Numbered from the stretch's first letter, positions 30,410 to 39,875 are shown. The stretch: DNA of 64,000 nt from Allopusillimonas soli (GCF_004153445.1 NZ_SDQC01000003.1:248001-312000); one strand, 5' to 3'. Notes: generated from the letters alone by a model not told the origin. Numbers and translations: made by a program.

Positions 30410-30498
30410 CGGACCCAGCGCGGGCTCAACCGCCCGCTACCGCGCGATGCATGCAGTTACGCTTTTTTTCACTCGATTCGCCAAATGCTCTGTCTCGG

Positions 30499-30514
30499 AA
30501 ATATACTTATATTT
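30499..30514. promoter_or_regulatory. AT-rich palindrome upstream of tsdBA
   Basis: AAATATA and TATATTT are perfect 7-bp arms separated by two bases, in a conspicuously AT-rich stretch (30490-30530) of an otherwise GC-rich region, 66 bases before the tsdB start. It is placed to be an operator or part of the core promoter; ArsR-family sulfur sensors use AT-rich palindromes, but none is encoded nearby. Confidence 0.35.
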
Positions 30515-30579
30515 ATATGTTATTAAGATTTTTCCGCGCGGCATGCATACGCTGCCCGCGTCGCACGCAGGAGTATCAC

Positions 30580-31293
30580 ATGGCACAGACATCAGGGTTA
30601 CGCCGCATGCTCGTACCGGGGCTTGCGGCCTTGGGCATCGCAGCCTGTAGCATGCCGGCCGCGGCCGGCGACACATCGGCGGGGCAGAAGCTTGCCGCCT
30701 CGGGCGCGGACGGTGTGGTCGCGTGTGCCACCTGCCATGGCGCACAGGGTCAGGGCATGGCGGCAGCGGGCTTTCCTTATCTGGCGGGTCAAGGCGCAGC
30801 CTACCTGGCCGAGCAGCTTCACCACTTTGCCTCGGGCAGCCGCGGCAATGCCGTCATGGCGCCCATCGCCAAGGCGCTGAGCGACCAGCAGATCGCCGAT
30901 GTCACCGCCTACTATGCGCAATTGCCCGCGGCATTCGACACCAAAACGCTGGCGGGCCATGCAGATCCCTACCCGACGAAGGATGCCGGCGCCTGGCTGG
31001 CCAACCGGGGCGACTGGGACAATGATATTCCCGCTTGCGTCCAATGCCATGGCCCAGGCGGCGTAGGCGTGGGGACACAGTTCCCCGCGCTGGCTGGACA
31101 GTCCGCCAATTATCTGAAAGCCCAGCTGTCCGCCTGGAAGGAAGGCAAACGGGATCCCGGTCCTCTGGATCTGATGGGCGACATTGCCAAACGCATGAGC
31201 GATGCTCAGATCACCGCTGTGGCTGACTATTTCGCCGGCCTGCCCGACGCCGTCCAAGGCCAGGCCACCGCAACGCAAGGAGGGGCAAAATGA
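30580..31293 (+). CDS. tsdB: dihaem cytochrome c, TsdB-like
   Basis: Electron acceptor partner of thiosulfate dehydrogenase, cytochrome c4/c553-like. With ATG at 30580 after CAGGAG, the 237-residue precursor has a signal sequence (about 1-30) and two haem sites, CATCH at 49-53 and CVQCH at 153-157, each followed by a C-terminal helix with distal Met candidates (GNAVMAPIAKAL; LDLMGDIAKRM). The N-terminus reads LGIAACSMPAAAG, which could be a lipobox (IAAC) or an ordinary signal-peptidase I site. The stop overlaps the tsdA start (ATGA). Electrons probably pass on to a terminal oxidase. Confidence 0.82.
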   Translation: MAQTSGLRRMLVPGLAALGIAACSMPAAAGDTSAGQKLAASGADGVVACATCHGAQGQGMAAAGFPYLAGQGAAYLAEQLHHFASGSRGNAVMAPIAKALSDQQIADVTAYYAQLPAAFDTKTLAGHADPYPTKDAGAWLANRGDWDNDIPACVQCHGPGGVGVGTQFPALAGQSANYLKAQLSAWKEGKRDPGPLDLMGDIAKRMSDAQITAVADYFAGLPDAVQGQATATQGGAK

Positions 31294-32258
31294 AATCCGC
31301 ATCCACCCATCTGCGCCTTTCCCTGTTTGCCTTAGCCGCGCTCGCGTTCAGCGGCCCAGCCGCGCTGGCGCAATCTGCGGCGGCGCCCAATCCCAGTACT
31401 GGGACCAGCGCATCTCCCACCGCCTTCACGCCTGCACCGGCCGATACCATACCGGACAATGAATTCGGCGAAATGGTCAAGAAAGGCCAGCGCATCTTTC
31501 TACATACGGGCGAATACGCGTCAGACTATGTGGGCAACTCGCTCAATTGCGTCAGCTGCCATCTGGATGCGGGACGGCGCAAGAACGCTTCCCCGATGTG
31601 GGCGGCTTACGTCCTGTACCCCGCCTACCGGTCCAAGAACAAGCACGTGAATACACTGGCCGAACGACTGCAAGGCTGTTTCCAATACAGCATGAACGGT
31701 AAGGCGCCTCCTGCGGACAGCGAAACCATCGTGGCGCTGCAAAGCTATATGTACTGGATGGCGAAAGGTGCACCGACCGGCGTCAAGCTGGACGGCCAGG
31801 GCTATCCCAGGTTGCCCGAGCCGCCCCAGAAGCCTGACTACGTGCGGGGACAGCAAGTGTTCGAGCAGAACTGCGCGTTGTGCCATGGCGCAAATGGCGA
31901 AGGCCAACATGTGAACGGAAAGATGGTGTTCCCCGCCCTATGGGGCGACGACTCTTTCAACTGGGGCGCAGGCATGCACAGTGTGGCCACCGCGGCGGCC
32001 TTCATCAAGGCCAACATGCCGCTGGGCAAGGGCGGGACGCTATCGGACCAGCAGGCCTGGGATGTGGCGCAATACATGGATAGTCATGACCGCCCGCAGG
32101 ATCCGCGCTTCAAGGGATCGTTGGAAGAAACCCGCCAGCAGCACCATGGCGGTGAACACGATATGTACGGCACAACAGTCAATGGCAAGATGCTGGGTGC
32201 GGATTCCACGCCCTCGGGCGGCAAGCTGTCGGGCCAGAAGCAGAGCGAAGCGTCCTGA
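31290..32258 (+). CDS. tsdA: thiosulfate dehydrogenase
   Basis: Periplasmic dihaem enzyme that joins two thiosulfates to tetrathionate. The 322-residue precursor has a signal peptide (1-27, ending ALA). Haem 1 is CVSCH at 87-91 in NCVSCHLDAGRRKNASPMW; the unusual axial Cys ligand of TsdA corresponds to Cys130 in LQGCFQYSMNG. Haem 2 is CALCH at 195-199. Conserved ASPMWAAYVLYPAYRSKNKHVNTLAERLQ agrees with TsdA and distinguishes it from ordinary class I cytochromes. Together with the preceding cytochrome it forms a tsdBA unit. A His/Gly/Lys-rich tail of about 50 residues follows the last domain and is not part of the core fold. Confidence 0.86.
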   Translation: MKSASTHLRLSLFALAALAFSGPAALAQSAAAPNPSTGTSASPTAFTPAPADTIPDNEFGEMVKKGQRIFLHTGEYASDYVGNSLNCVSCHLDAGRRKNASPMWAAYVLYPAYRSKNKHVNTLAERLQGCFQYSMNGKAPPADSETIVALQSYMYWMAKGAPTGVKLDGQGYPRLPEPPQKPDYVRGQQVFEQNCALCHGANGEGQHVNGKMVFPALWGDDSFNWGAGMHSVATAAAFIKANMPLGKGGTLSDQQAWDVAQYMDSHDRPQDPRFKGSLEETRQQHHGGEHDMYGTTVNGKMLGADSTPSGGKLSGQKQSEAS

Positions 32259-32361
32259 CACTTCGTCCATGGGCGCCGGTACGGCGCCCATGCGGCTTTT
32301 GCCCGCAGGTCCGCATGGCAGTACAGTGTTGGCTTGAACATACTTCGCCAGGACGCGGAAC

Positions 32362-33186
32362 ATGACGACGCTTGATGACGACCGCATCGATCTGGGAGCC
32401 TATTTTTCGCGGATAGGCTACAGCGGTTCGCATGAAGCGAGCGTGGACACCCTGGCCGCCATTCAGGCGCGACACATGGCCTGCATCCCGTTTGAAAACC
32501 TCGATCCGCTGCTGGGCCGGCCCGTGCGGCTCGACCTGCCTTCACTGGCACACAAGCTGGTGCACAGTCGTCGCGGCGGCTACTGCTTCGAGCAGAACCT
32601 GCTGTTCTCGCACGTAATCGGACGCCTGGGAATCGAACACATAGGCCTTGCGGCGCGCGTCCTGTGGAACCAGCCCGCCGATGAGGATCGTCCCCGCTCG
32701 CATATGCTTCTGCTTGCGACGCTGGACGGCGTGGCCTATATCGCCGATGTCGGCTTCGGAGGCCACTGCCCCAGCGCCCCCCTGCGCCTTGATTCGGAGG
32801 CCCCGCAGCAAACCCCTCACGGCAACTATCGCCTCAGGCGCGATGGTGCAGACTACACACTGTTGATCAATATCGACAACGCGTGGCGCCCGGTCTATCG
32901 CTTCGATCTGTGCCCCCAACTGCCCGTCGATTACGTGGCAGCCAATTATTATCTTTCCACCAGCGACGACTCTCATTTCCGCCATGGGCTGTACGCCGCG
33001 CTGGCAACGCCCGGGGAACGCCGCGCGCTGCTCGGGCATCGGTATACGGTGCGCAAGGACGACGGATCAAGCGCCAGGCGCGACCTGTCTGACGCAGACG
33101 AAATCGCCGCGGTGCTGCGCGAGGAGTTCGGCATTGCTGTGCCGGACATGGCATGCTTGCGCGCCGTGGTCGCCCATGGAATTTGA
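32362..33186 (+). CDS. nat: arylamine N-acetyltransferase
   Basis: Transfers acetyl from acetyl-CoA to arylamines, hydrazines or arylhydroxylamines through a Cys thioester. The 274-residue protein has the complete triad: Cys75 in SRRGGYCFEQN, His114 in RSHMLLLA and Asp129 in YIADVGFGG. The N-terminus contains the typical HMACIPFENLDPLLGR. The downstream MFS gene begins inside its last codons, so the two are co-translated; the acetylated or parent compound may be what the MFS protein moves. That link is inference. Confidence 0.93.
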   Translation: MTTLDDDRIDLGAYFSRIGYSGSHEASVDTLAAIQARHMACIPFENLDPLLGRPVRLDLPSLAHKLVHSRRGGYCFEQNLLFSHVIGRLGIEHIGLAARVLWNQPADEDRPRSHMLLLATLDGVAYIADVGFGGHCPSAPLRLDSEAPQQTPHGNYRLRRDGADYTLLINIDNAWRPVYRFDLCPQLPVDYVAANYYLSTSDDSHFRHGLYAALATPGERRALLGHRYTVRKDDGSSARRDLSDADEIAAVLREEFGIAVPDMACLRAVVAHGI

Positions 33187-34465
33187 ACAGGCGGCAGGCG
33201 GCACGGGTCGGCCTGGCAGCCGCCAACGCGCGTCCCCGCCGTATTTCTTCGGCCCCTGGGTTGTCCGCTCAGCGTTTGTTCTGGCGTTCTTTGGCTGGGG
33301 CGTGGGCGTCTACGGACCCGCCATCTATCTGTCAGAAGTATTGCAGCGCACGGGCTGGCCGCTGACGCTCGTATCGTCCGCCCTCACCGTGCATTATCTG
33401 GCCGGCGCCATGGTCATCGCCATGCTGCCGCGCACATACAGGCGCATCGGCCTGCCCTGGGCTACATTCCTGGGCGCGGCGTGCATGATGACGGGCGCCA
33501 TGGGCTGGGCCTTGGCTGCCCATCCCTGGCAACTGTTTGCAGGCGCAGCGCTCAGCGGCGCAGGATGGGTGTGCCTAGGGTCGGTGGCCATCAACGCCAT
33601 TGTGTCGCCCTGGTTCGACCGCGGACGTCCCCGGGCCCTGGCAGCCGCCTATAACGGCGGCAGCATGGGTGGGGTTGTTTTCTCGCCATTGTGGGTGGCG
33701 CTCATCACCGCCTTCGGCTTTGCCGGCGCGGTGGGCGTCGTGGGTGCGGTCACGCTGCTGGTCACAGGACTGCTCGCACGCCTGGTGTTCTCACGCACGC
33801 CCGAAAATACAGGCCAGCGCGCGGATGGCGACGTGGAGCCGGCTCGCTTGAGCGCGGCAAGCACCGTTGCGCCGGGTGCGGTGCATGCGCCGCTGAGCCG
33901 GAACCGCGCCTTCATTACACTGGCTGCCGCCATGGCGATCAGCATGTTCGCACAGATGGGGCTGACGGCACATTTGTTCAACATACTCGGACCCGTGCTG
34001 GGCGCCCAGAATACCGGCCTGCTGCTGGGTTGCAGCACGGCTTGCGCCATGCTTGGCCGCCTTGCGGCGGCGCGCGCCATGTCGCATGTCGCGGAACGGC
34101 GCAAGGTGGGCGCCGCCAGCTACGCCGTGCAGGCAGCGGGCGCCATCTGCCTGCTGCTGGCGGGCACGGAGCATATTGCCCTCATTGTTATCGGCGTGCT
34201 GCTCGTCGGATCAGGCGTCGGCAACAGCAACACCATCCCGCCTCTCATTGCCCAGGCCGATTTCGCCTCCGCGCAGGTTGCGCGCGTCGTTGCCCTGATC
34301 ATCGCCATCTCGCAAGGCTCCTATGCCTTCGCACCGGCTGCCTTCGGCATGCTGCAAAGCATGGCGGCCGGCACCCATGGCGAAACACCCGCTGTCTTCT
34401 TCATGGCTGTGGCGGGGTTGCTGCTGTTTGCGGCAATCTTGCTTCTGATCGGCCGCAAGCAATAA
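33176..34465 (+). CDS. MFS transporter
   Basis: A 429-residue major facilitator protein with about 12 membrane segments. ATG at 33176 lies within the last 11 bases of the nat gene. The N-terminal half shows FGWGVGVYGPAIYLSEVLQRTGWP and an AYNGGSMGGVVFSPLW segment, as in oxalate:formate-antiporter or monocarboxylate-type MFS proteins. A long central loop (about 205-240) is hydrophilic. The substrate is unknown; possibilities include aromatic acids or amines, given the nat neighbour. Confidence 0.85.
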   Translation: MEFEQAAGGTGRPGSRQRASPPYFFGPWVVRSAFVLAFFGWGVGVYGPAIYLSEVLQRTGWPLTLVSSALTVHYLAGAMVIAMLPRTYRRIGLPWATFLGAACMMTGAMGWALAAHPWQLFAGAALSGAGWVCLGSVAINAIVSPWFDRGRPRALAAAYNGGSMGGVVFSPLWVALITAFGFAGAVGVVGAVTLLVTGLLARLVFSRTPENTGQRADGDVEPARLSAASTVAPGAVHAPLSRNRAFITLAAAMAISMFAQMGLTAHLFNILGPVLGAQNTGLLLGCSTACAMLGRLAAARAMSHVAERRKVGAASYAVQAAGAICLLLAGTEHIALIVIGVLLVGSGVGNSNTIPPLIAQADFASAQVARVVALIIAISQGSYAFAPAAFGMLQSMAAGTHGETPAVFFMAVAGLLLFAAILLLIGRKQ

Positions 34466-34491
34466 CCCTCCATCATCCAGGTGACACCCGC

Positions 34492-35121
34492 ATGTATCTG
34501 CCTACCCACTTCGAAGAATCCCGTCCCGACGTCCTGCATGCCCTCATTGCCCACCATCCCTTTGGCATGTTGGTGACACATGGCGCGCAAGGGCTGGATG
34601 CCAACCATATACCCTTCGAGTTTGATCCCGGAACCGGCACCTGTGGAACCCTGCACGCGCACGTGGCGCGCGCCAACCCAGTCTGGCAGGACGTCGCCGA
34701 TGGCGATGAAGTGCTGGTGGTCTTCCGGGCGGAGCATGGCTACATCTCGCCCAACTGGTATCCCAGCAAACACGAGACGCATCGCCAGGTGCCCACCTGG
34801 AACTATAGGGTGGTTCATGCCCATGGAACCATTCGCGTGCGGGACGACGAACGCTATGTGCGCGGCGTCGTGGCCCGGCTGACCCGAAAGCATGAAGCCA
34901 GCCAGCCCGTTCCCTGGAAAATGGGGGATGCGCCGGCCAGCTATCTCGACGACATGCTCAAGGCCATCGTCGGCCTGGAGATCGCCGTTTCCCGGATTGA
35001 AGGCAAGTTCAAATTGAGCCAGAACAAGGACGCGCGAGACCGACGCGGTGCGGCGAAAGCCCTGCTTGCCCAGGGTGCGGCGGCGCTGGGCACAGCCATG
35101 ATGGACGAACCGCAGGCCTGA
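34492..35121 (+). CDS. PaiB-like FMN-binding protein
   Basis: A 209-residue member of the PaiB family (FMN-binding split barrel), described in Bacillus as a negative regulator of sporulation and protease genes. The family pattern is plain: MYLPTHFEESRPDVLHALI, PFGMLVTHG, LDANHIPFEFD, GTLHAHVARANPVWQ, YISPNWYPSKHETHRQVPTWNY. In proteobacteria these proteins often sit beside acetyltransferases, as here beside nat, and may be flavin enzymes rather than regulators. An AGGTGA ribosome site precedes the ATG. Confidence 0.88.
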   Translation: MYLPTHFEESRPDVLHALIAHHPFGMLVTHGAQGLDANHIPFEFDPGTGTCGTLHAHVARANPVWQDVADGDEVLVVFRAEHGYISPNWYPSKHETHRQVPTWNYRVVHAHGTIRVRDDERYVRGVVARLTRKHEASQPVPWKMGDAPASYLDDMLKAIVGLEIAVSRIEGKFKLSQNKDARDRRGAAKALLAQGAAALGTAMMDEPQA

Positions 35122-35149
35122 TCCAGCCCGAGCAGCGCTGCGGCAAGCC

Positions 35150-36139
35150 TCAGGCGCCTGCCCCGATCGGCACGACGACCCGTCCGCGCACCTGCCCATC
35201 GATCAACCTGCCTGCGGCGGGAATCACCGCATCCAGCGCCAGATCGTGCACCACATCGCCCAGCTTGCCGAGATCGAGATCGGCCGCAAGACGGCGCCAG
35301 GCCTCAAGCCGGTCGGATTTGGGACACATGACACTGTCCACGCCCGCCAGCGTCACCCCGCGCAGAATGAAAGGCGCAACCGTTGCCGGCAATCCCATGC
35401 CGGCGGCAAGCCCGCAGGCGGCCACCGTGCCCCGATACTTGATGCCGGCCAGCACATTGGCCAGCACCTGCCCGCCTGCCACATCCACCGCGCCCGCCCA
35501 GCGCTCCTTGGCCAAGGGCTTACCTTTCTCGGCGAACTCGGCCCGCTCAAGGACCTGCGACGCCCCCAGGGCACGCAGATACTCGGCCTCCTGGGGCCTG
35601 CCGGTGACCGCGGCAACGCTGTAGCCCAGCTTGGCCAGGATGGCCACCGCCACGCTGCCCACGCCGCCAGCCGCGCCCGTAACCAGGATGTCGCCCTGGT
35701 CGGGCGTCACGCCATGGCGTTCCAGCGCCATGACGCACAGCATGGCCGTGTATCCCGCCGTGCCTATTCCCATGGCCTGCCGCAGTGTGATGGGCGCTTG
35801 CAGCGGCACCAGCCAGTCGCCCTTCACGCTTGCAAGTTCCGCCAAACCGCCCCAATGCTTCTCACCCACGCCCCAGCCATTCAGCACCACCGCATCACCC
35901 GGTTTGTAGTCCGGATGGCTGGACTGCTCGACGGTGCCGGAGAAATCGATGCCGGGCACCATGGGATAGCTGCGCACAATGGGTGACTTGCCTGTGATGG
36001 CCAGCGCATCCTTGTAGTTGAGCGTGGAATACGCCACGCGCACCGTGACATCGCCCTCTGGCAGCTCGGCCTCGTTCACCTCGGCCAGCCGCACCTGCTG
36101 CGCATCATTCTGCTTATCTATCAGTATTGCCTTGAACAC
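35150..36139 (-). CDS. acuI: acrylyl-CoA reductase (NADPH)
   Basis: Medium-chain dehydrogenase (YhdH/AcuI type) reducing acryloyl-CoA to propionyl-CoA, which detoxifies acrylate. The start is GTG at 36137-36139, with GGAGG at ideal distance. The 329-residue protein has [24 protein letters not shown], and the NADPH-binding [16 protein letters not shown]. There is no catalytic zinc-binding set, as expected in this branch. The GTG lies within the end of the acuR gene (26-base overlap). DMSP lyase genes (dddL, dddY, acuK) are not present, so acrylate or acryloyl-CoA must come from elsewhere. Confidence 0.9.
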   Translation of the reverse strand: MFKAILIDKQNDAQQVRLAEVNEAELPEGDVTVRVAYSTLNYKDALAITGKSPIVRSYPMVPGIDFSGTVEQSSHPDYKPGDAVVLNGWGVGEKHWGGLAELASVKGDWLVPLQAPITLRQAMGIGTAGYTAMLCVMALERHGVTPDQGDILVTGAAGGVGSVAVAILAKLGYSVAAVTGRPQEAEYLRALGASQVLERAEFAEKGKPLAKERWAGAVDVAGGQVLANVLAGIKYRGTVAACGLAAGMGLPATVAPFILRGVTLAGVDSVMCPKSDRLEAWRRLAADLDLGKLGDVVHDLALDAVIPAAGRLIDGQVRGRVVVPIGAGA

Positions 36140-36848
36140 CTGTGCCTCCTGTGTGGCCTGCGCCGCGCTCCGGCGGCGCGCCCTTGCGTTGAACCATTGC
36201 AGACGCCTTCACGCCAAGCAATGCAAAAAAGCCGTCCGCGAAGATATCCAGCGGCTCGGCGCTGCGTTCCAGTTTGGCGCGCAGAACCGCCCCCTCCCAA
36301 CCTATCCAGAAGTACGCCGCCAACTGCGTGCAGTCGGCGTCCCGGGACACCTCCCCCGCTTGGCGAGCCGCTTCCAGGCAGCGTGCCGTGCGGGTCTGCC
36401 AATCGGCAAACACAGCCACGAGACGCGCCCGGTACGGCTCGGGCAAGACCGCCATTTCCTGGCCGAGGTTGCCCACCAGGCAGCCGCGTCTGTAATCGTG
36501 GCGTGCCATGCCGGCTTTTGCCTCCTCGACGAAATCGCGCAGGCGCTGCAGCGGCGTGCGGTGCTCGTCGGCGAGACAGGCGTCGAGCTTATGCGCAAAA
36601 TACGCGGCATAGGCGTCGATCAGCACCTCACCAAATGCCTGCTTGCTTGCGAAGTAGTGATAGAACGAGCCCTTGGGAACGCCCACGGCCCGCAGGATTT
36701 CATCGATGCCCACCGAAGAAAAGCCTTTTTCCGTGAGAAGGGCGACGCCCGTGCGCACCAGAGCCGCGCGCGCGTCTCCGTGGGCGGATGTGGGGCCTGG
36801 AGGCCGGCCCCGCCTACGGGCCGGCCGAACCGCATTCATCGTGGTCAT
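36114..36848 (-). CDS. acuR: TetR-family regulator AcuR
   Basis: A 244-residue TetR-type repressor. The HTH is at about 35-75 ([33 protein letters not shown]), preceded by a basic, Pro/Arg-rich arm. The C-terminal ligand domain includes [24 protein letters not shown], as in AcuR, which responds to acrylate in Rhodobacter. It overlaps and precedes acuI on the same strand. A palindrome just upstream (36868-36882) is the likely autoregulatory site. A second ATG three codons in is an alternative start. Confidence 0.88.
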   Translation of the reverse strand: MTTMNAVRPARRRGRPPGPTSAHGDARAALVRTGVALLTEKGFSSVGIDEILRAVGVPKGSFYHYFASKQAFGEVLIDAYAAYFAHKLDACLADEHRTPLQRLRDFVEEAKAGMARHDYRRGCLVGNLGQEMAVLPEPYRARLVAVFADWQTRTARCLEAARQAGEVSRDADCTQLAAYFWIGWEGAVLRAKLERSAEPLDIFADGFFALLGVKASAMVQRKGAPPERGAGHTGGTGVQGNTDR

Positions 36849-36867
36849 GGCCCATTATGCAATATAT

Positions 36868-36882
36868 TAGACCGATCGTCTA
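36868..36882. promoter_or_regulatory. operator palindrome for AcuR
   Basis: TAGAC and GTCTA, separated by CGATC, form a TetR-type operator 20 bases upstream of the acuR start, within an AT-rich promoter region. Similar TAGAC-containing palindromes are used by related TetR proteins such as NemR. It predicts that AcuR represses its own operon until an acrylate-like compound binds. Confidence 0.5.
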
Positions 36883-36923
36883 TTTTAATTATGAGGCCTA
36901 TTGCGTGTCCGCTTCCGCCATGC

Positions 36924-37820
36924 TCAGAGCTCATCGCCGCCACAGCGGCGCACTGCGGCCAGCAGAAAATCCCGCATGGCCACCACCCGCTCGCTGTCGC
37001 GCAAGTCCCTGTGATACACCACCCATAGGTCCCTGGCACAGACTATCTGATCCGGCTCGACACGCTTGAGCCGAGGATCGTCGTCGCCAATCGATACGGG
37101 CAGCACTGCAAGGCCCACTCCGCTTCGCGCAGCCATGGCCATGACATTCATGCTATTGGTCAGCAGCACGGCCCGCGAGCCCGCAAAAGTGCTGGCGGTC
37201 CAACGGGCCATGGGTACCTGGGCCAGCGGCTCGCTCCAATTCAGGTGCGGCAGCGCCCGCCAGCCGCCTTCCCCAATGTCCGTGTCCGCGGCCACATACG
37301 CAGCAAAGGCCATGGCGCCCGCGTGATGCGCGATGTAGTCGCCTTCCTCTTCGCGCGAAGGCGCCGTCATGCGCAATCCGATGTCCGCATCACGCCGGGA
37401 CAGGTTCGCCAGGTTGTAACCCGTCAGCAACTCCACCCTGAGCCCAGGATGTTGCCGCACAAAGTCGGACAACCGCGGCGCCAGCCAGTTCACAGCCACG
37501 GCTTCCGAAGTGGCCACGCGCACGGTGCCCACCCACCGGCCTGAAGCGCCCGCATCGGTCTGCCTTGCGAAGCCCAGCATGGCCTGCTCTACGGGGCGGG
37601 CAGACTCCAGCAATCGCTCACCCTCGTCAGTCAGTACGTATCCAGTCTGGCGCCGCAGAAACAGGACCGAGCCCACGGCGTGTTCGAAGGCATCGATGCG
37701 CCGCGACACGGTGGCCGGCGTCACACCCAATATCTGTGCCGCCGGCGTCAAGCCACCTTCGGCGGCCACCGCCAGGAAGTAGCGGATGTCATTCCAGTCA
37801 AACTCTTGTTTATTTTTCAT
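36924..37820 (-). CDS. LysR-family regulator, divergent from the DMT exporter
   Basis: A 298-residue LysR-type regulator. The winged HTH lies at about 8-66 (GGLTPAAQILGVTPATVSRRIDAFEHAVG), and the rest is the effector-binding domain with NLSRRDADIGLRM. It is divergent from the DMT-family exporter gene across 87 AT-rich bases, the standard layout in which a LysR protein regulates its neighbour and itself. Confidence 0.88.
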   Translation of the reverse strand: MKNKQEFDWNDIRYFLAVAAEGGLTPAAQILGVTPATVSRRIDAFEHAVGSVLFLRRQTGYVLTDEGERLLESARPVEQAMLGFARQTDAGASGRWVGTVRVATSEAVAVNWLAPRLSDFVRQHPGLRVELLTGYNLANLSRRDADIGLRMTAPSREEEGDYIAHHAGAMAFAAYVAADTDIGEGGWRALPHLNWSEPLAQVPMARWTASTFAGSRAVLLTNSMNVMAMAARSGVGLAVLPVSIGDDDPRLKRVEPDQIVCARDLWVVYHRDLRDSERVVAMRDFLLAAVRRCGGDEL

Positions 37821-37907
37821 AAATTAAAAATGATTTTGTATTTTGTTCCATATATTTATCTTTTATTAAAAACAATAATACGCCAGAACCGTTCACCAAG
37901 GACTGCA

Positions 37908-38822
37908 ATGAAAAACCGCAATGTATATCTGGCGCTGGTACTCAGCACATTCTTCTGGGGCGCCAATTTCAACCTGGGCGAGTATGTGGTCCGGACGACC
38001 GATCCGCTCAGCGCCGCAGCTTGGCGCTTCCTGATTGCCGGCCTGGCCATGGCGGCCTACATGCTGCTGCGCGAAGGCATAGACTGGGCTGGGTTGCGCC
38101 GCAACGCACTGCCGCTGGCCATCATGGCCGTGATCGGCATCTTTGGCTTCAACGTCGCGTTCTTCTTCGGACTGCAGACGACCTCCGCCGTCAATGGCGC
38201 CCTCATCATGACACTGAACCCCACAATCACGGTCATACTGACCGCCCTGGTCATAGGCGACGCCATTTCCTGGCGCCAGATACTGGGCCTCGCCCTCAGC
38301 ATGGCGGGGGTCATCATCGTGGTGACCGGCGGGTCGGTCACGGCGCTGCTTCAACATTTTCACTTTACCGGCGGGGACGGCCTCATTCTCGTGGGCAACC
38401 TGTGCTGGGCGACCTACGGCGTCATTGGCAAACGCTGGATCAAAAACCTGTCCGCCATGCAGACAACCACCAGCACCATGCTGGTGGGCGCGGCAGCCAT
38501 GATTGCAGCTGGTCTCGTCGCCCACGGCGGCACACTGCCGCTGCCGGCCCCAGACAGCATCGGCGCGCTGGCCGCCATGGCGCTGTTCGGCACTGTCCTG
38601 GCCTACCTCTGGTGGAACAACGGCATCCGGCATATCGGGCCCGCGCGCACGGCAGTATTCTTCGACCTAGTGCCTATTTTCACCATGCTTATCGCCATCG
38701 CCCTGGGACAGCCTGTATCACTGGCGCAATGGGTGGGTGCGATACTGGTCATCTCGGGCGTGCTGTTTTCTTCTGGCGCGCTGGAAAGCCTGCACAGAAG
38801 CCCAGCGCCGGCCCGCGCCTGA
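37908..38822 (+). CDS. EamA/DMT-family transporter
   Basis: A 304-residue inner-membrane protein with ten hydrophobic segments in two EamA repeats (about 1-140 and 150-295). The first opens STFFWGANFNLGEYVVRTTDPLSAAAWRF, typical of RhtA/YdcZ-like metabolite exporters. The ATG at 37908 follows AAGGA. The substrate is unknown; relatives export amino acids or other metabolites. It is flanked by two LysR genes, one divergent and one convergent. Confidence 0.87.
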   Translation: MKNRNVYLALVLSTFFWGANFNLGEYVVRTTDPLSAAAWRFLIAGLAMAAYMLLREGIDWAGLRRNALPLAIMAVIGIFGFNVAFFFGLQTTSAVNGALIMTLNPTITVILTALVIGDAISWRQILGLALSMAGVIIVVTGGSVTALLQHFHFTGGDGLILVGNLCWATYGVIGKRWIKNLSAMQTTTSTMLVGAAAMIAAGLVAHGGTLPLPAPDSIGALAAMALFGTVLAYLWWNNGIRHIGPARTAVFFDLVPIFTMLIAIALGQPVSLAQWVGAILVISGVLFSSGALESLHRSPAPARA

Positions 38823-38864
38823 TCAAGCGCAGGCAATCCCGCCCGGCTCGTTACCGCAGCCGGC

Positions 38865-39749
38865 TTATTCCTCGGCCGCCAGATGCGCATACCGCCGGAA
38901 CACTTCCTCGGTCACCGGCTGCATGCGGTGGCCACGCCGCTCGAGCATGCCGATGCTGCGCGTTGCCGACGACAGGGCGCCGGGCAGCGACAACGTGCGC
39001 AAGCCCTCCTGGTCGTGCCACCGCCGGGTATGCAGCAGCGGCAGTATCGTGATGCCGACCCCGTGGCGCACCAGATCCAGCACCTGCTCTATGGCGTTGA
39101 GTTCCAGGAAATCATCCGGCGCCACCCCCATCTTCCTCAACATGCGGTCGATCTGGGCGCCCGTATGCTGGCTACGATCAAACCGAAGGAAATGATGTGT
39201 GCGCAGCAGCCGCAGAGGATCGTCATCGCGCATGCCGGCCGACGTAATCAGGCGTATGGGCTCGCGGTACAGCATGCGCCAGGTGCTTCCAGGCGGTTTT
39301 TTCCCCGTACCCACGACCATGGCCGCATCAATATCACCCATTTCAATCTTGTGGCTGAGTTCGCTGGATTTCCCCGAGACCAGTCGGATGGACAGATCCG
39401 GGTGCTCACTTTTCAGTTGAGCCACCACGCGCGCCAGCGTGCTCATGCACGACACGATCGCCCCCATGGAGAGGCTGCCTACCAGCAAGCCGGGCGCGGC
39501 GCGAGGAAGGCGAATACGATCGTACAGGGCCAGCAGCTGCTGGATCTCCGGCAATAGCGTCGTACCCGCGGCATTCAGCGTTGCCAGCCTCCCGCTGCGA
39601 TCAAACAGCGATCGACCGAATTCGGTTTCCAGCGCGCGCATCTGCAGGCTGACCGCCGCCTGGCTCAGTGCCACGTGCTCAGCCGCCTCGGAAAAGGAGC
39701 CATGGCGTGCAACCGCCACAAACGTACGCAGAAAGCGTATGGAACTCAT
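38865..39749 (-). CDS. LysR-family regulator, divergent from the gamma-glutamyl peptide operon
   Basis: A 294-residue LysR-type regulator. The HTH is at 1-60 (GSFSEAAEHVALSQAAVSLQMRALETEFG), then an effector domain with LSIRLVSGKSSELSHKIEMGDIDAAMVVG. It is divergent from the gamma-glutamyltransferase/peptide-ABC operon with a 126-base AT-rich spacer, so it probably regulates that operon, perhaps in response to a gamma-glutamyl compound. The target assignment rests on position only. Confidence 0.88.
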   Translation of the reverse strand: MSSIRFLRTFVAVARHGSFSEAAEHVALSQAAVSLQMRALETEFGRSLFDRSGRLATLNAAGTTLLPEIQQLLALYDRIRLPRAAPGLLVGSLSMGAIVSCMSTLARVVAQLKSEHPDLSIRLVSGKSSELSHKIEMGDIDAAMVVGTGKKPPGSTWRMLYREPIRLITSAGMRDDDPLRLLRTHHFLRFDRSQHTGAQIDRMLRKMGVAPDDFLELNAIEQVLDLVRHGVGITILPLLHTRRWHDQEGLRTLSLPGALSSATRSIGMLERRGHRMQPVTEEVFRRYAHLAAEE

Positions 39750-39875
39750 GAGAAAAACTTATGAATGGAATTAAAAAGACAAATTGATTTTATAGCCCAA
39801 CAATAGTAGCGTATAGGCCCCTCTTACAAATCGAGCGGCTGGCTTTGCCGCGCAGTGCTCCCGGAGCAGAATCTG

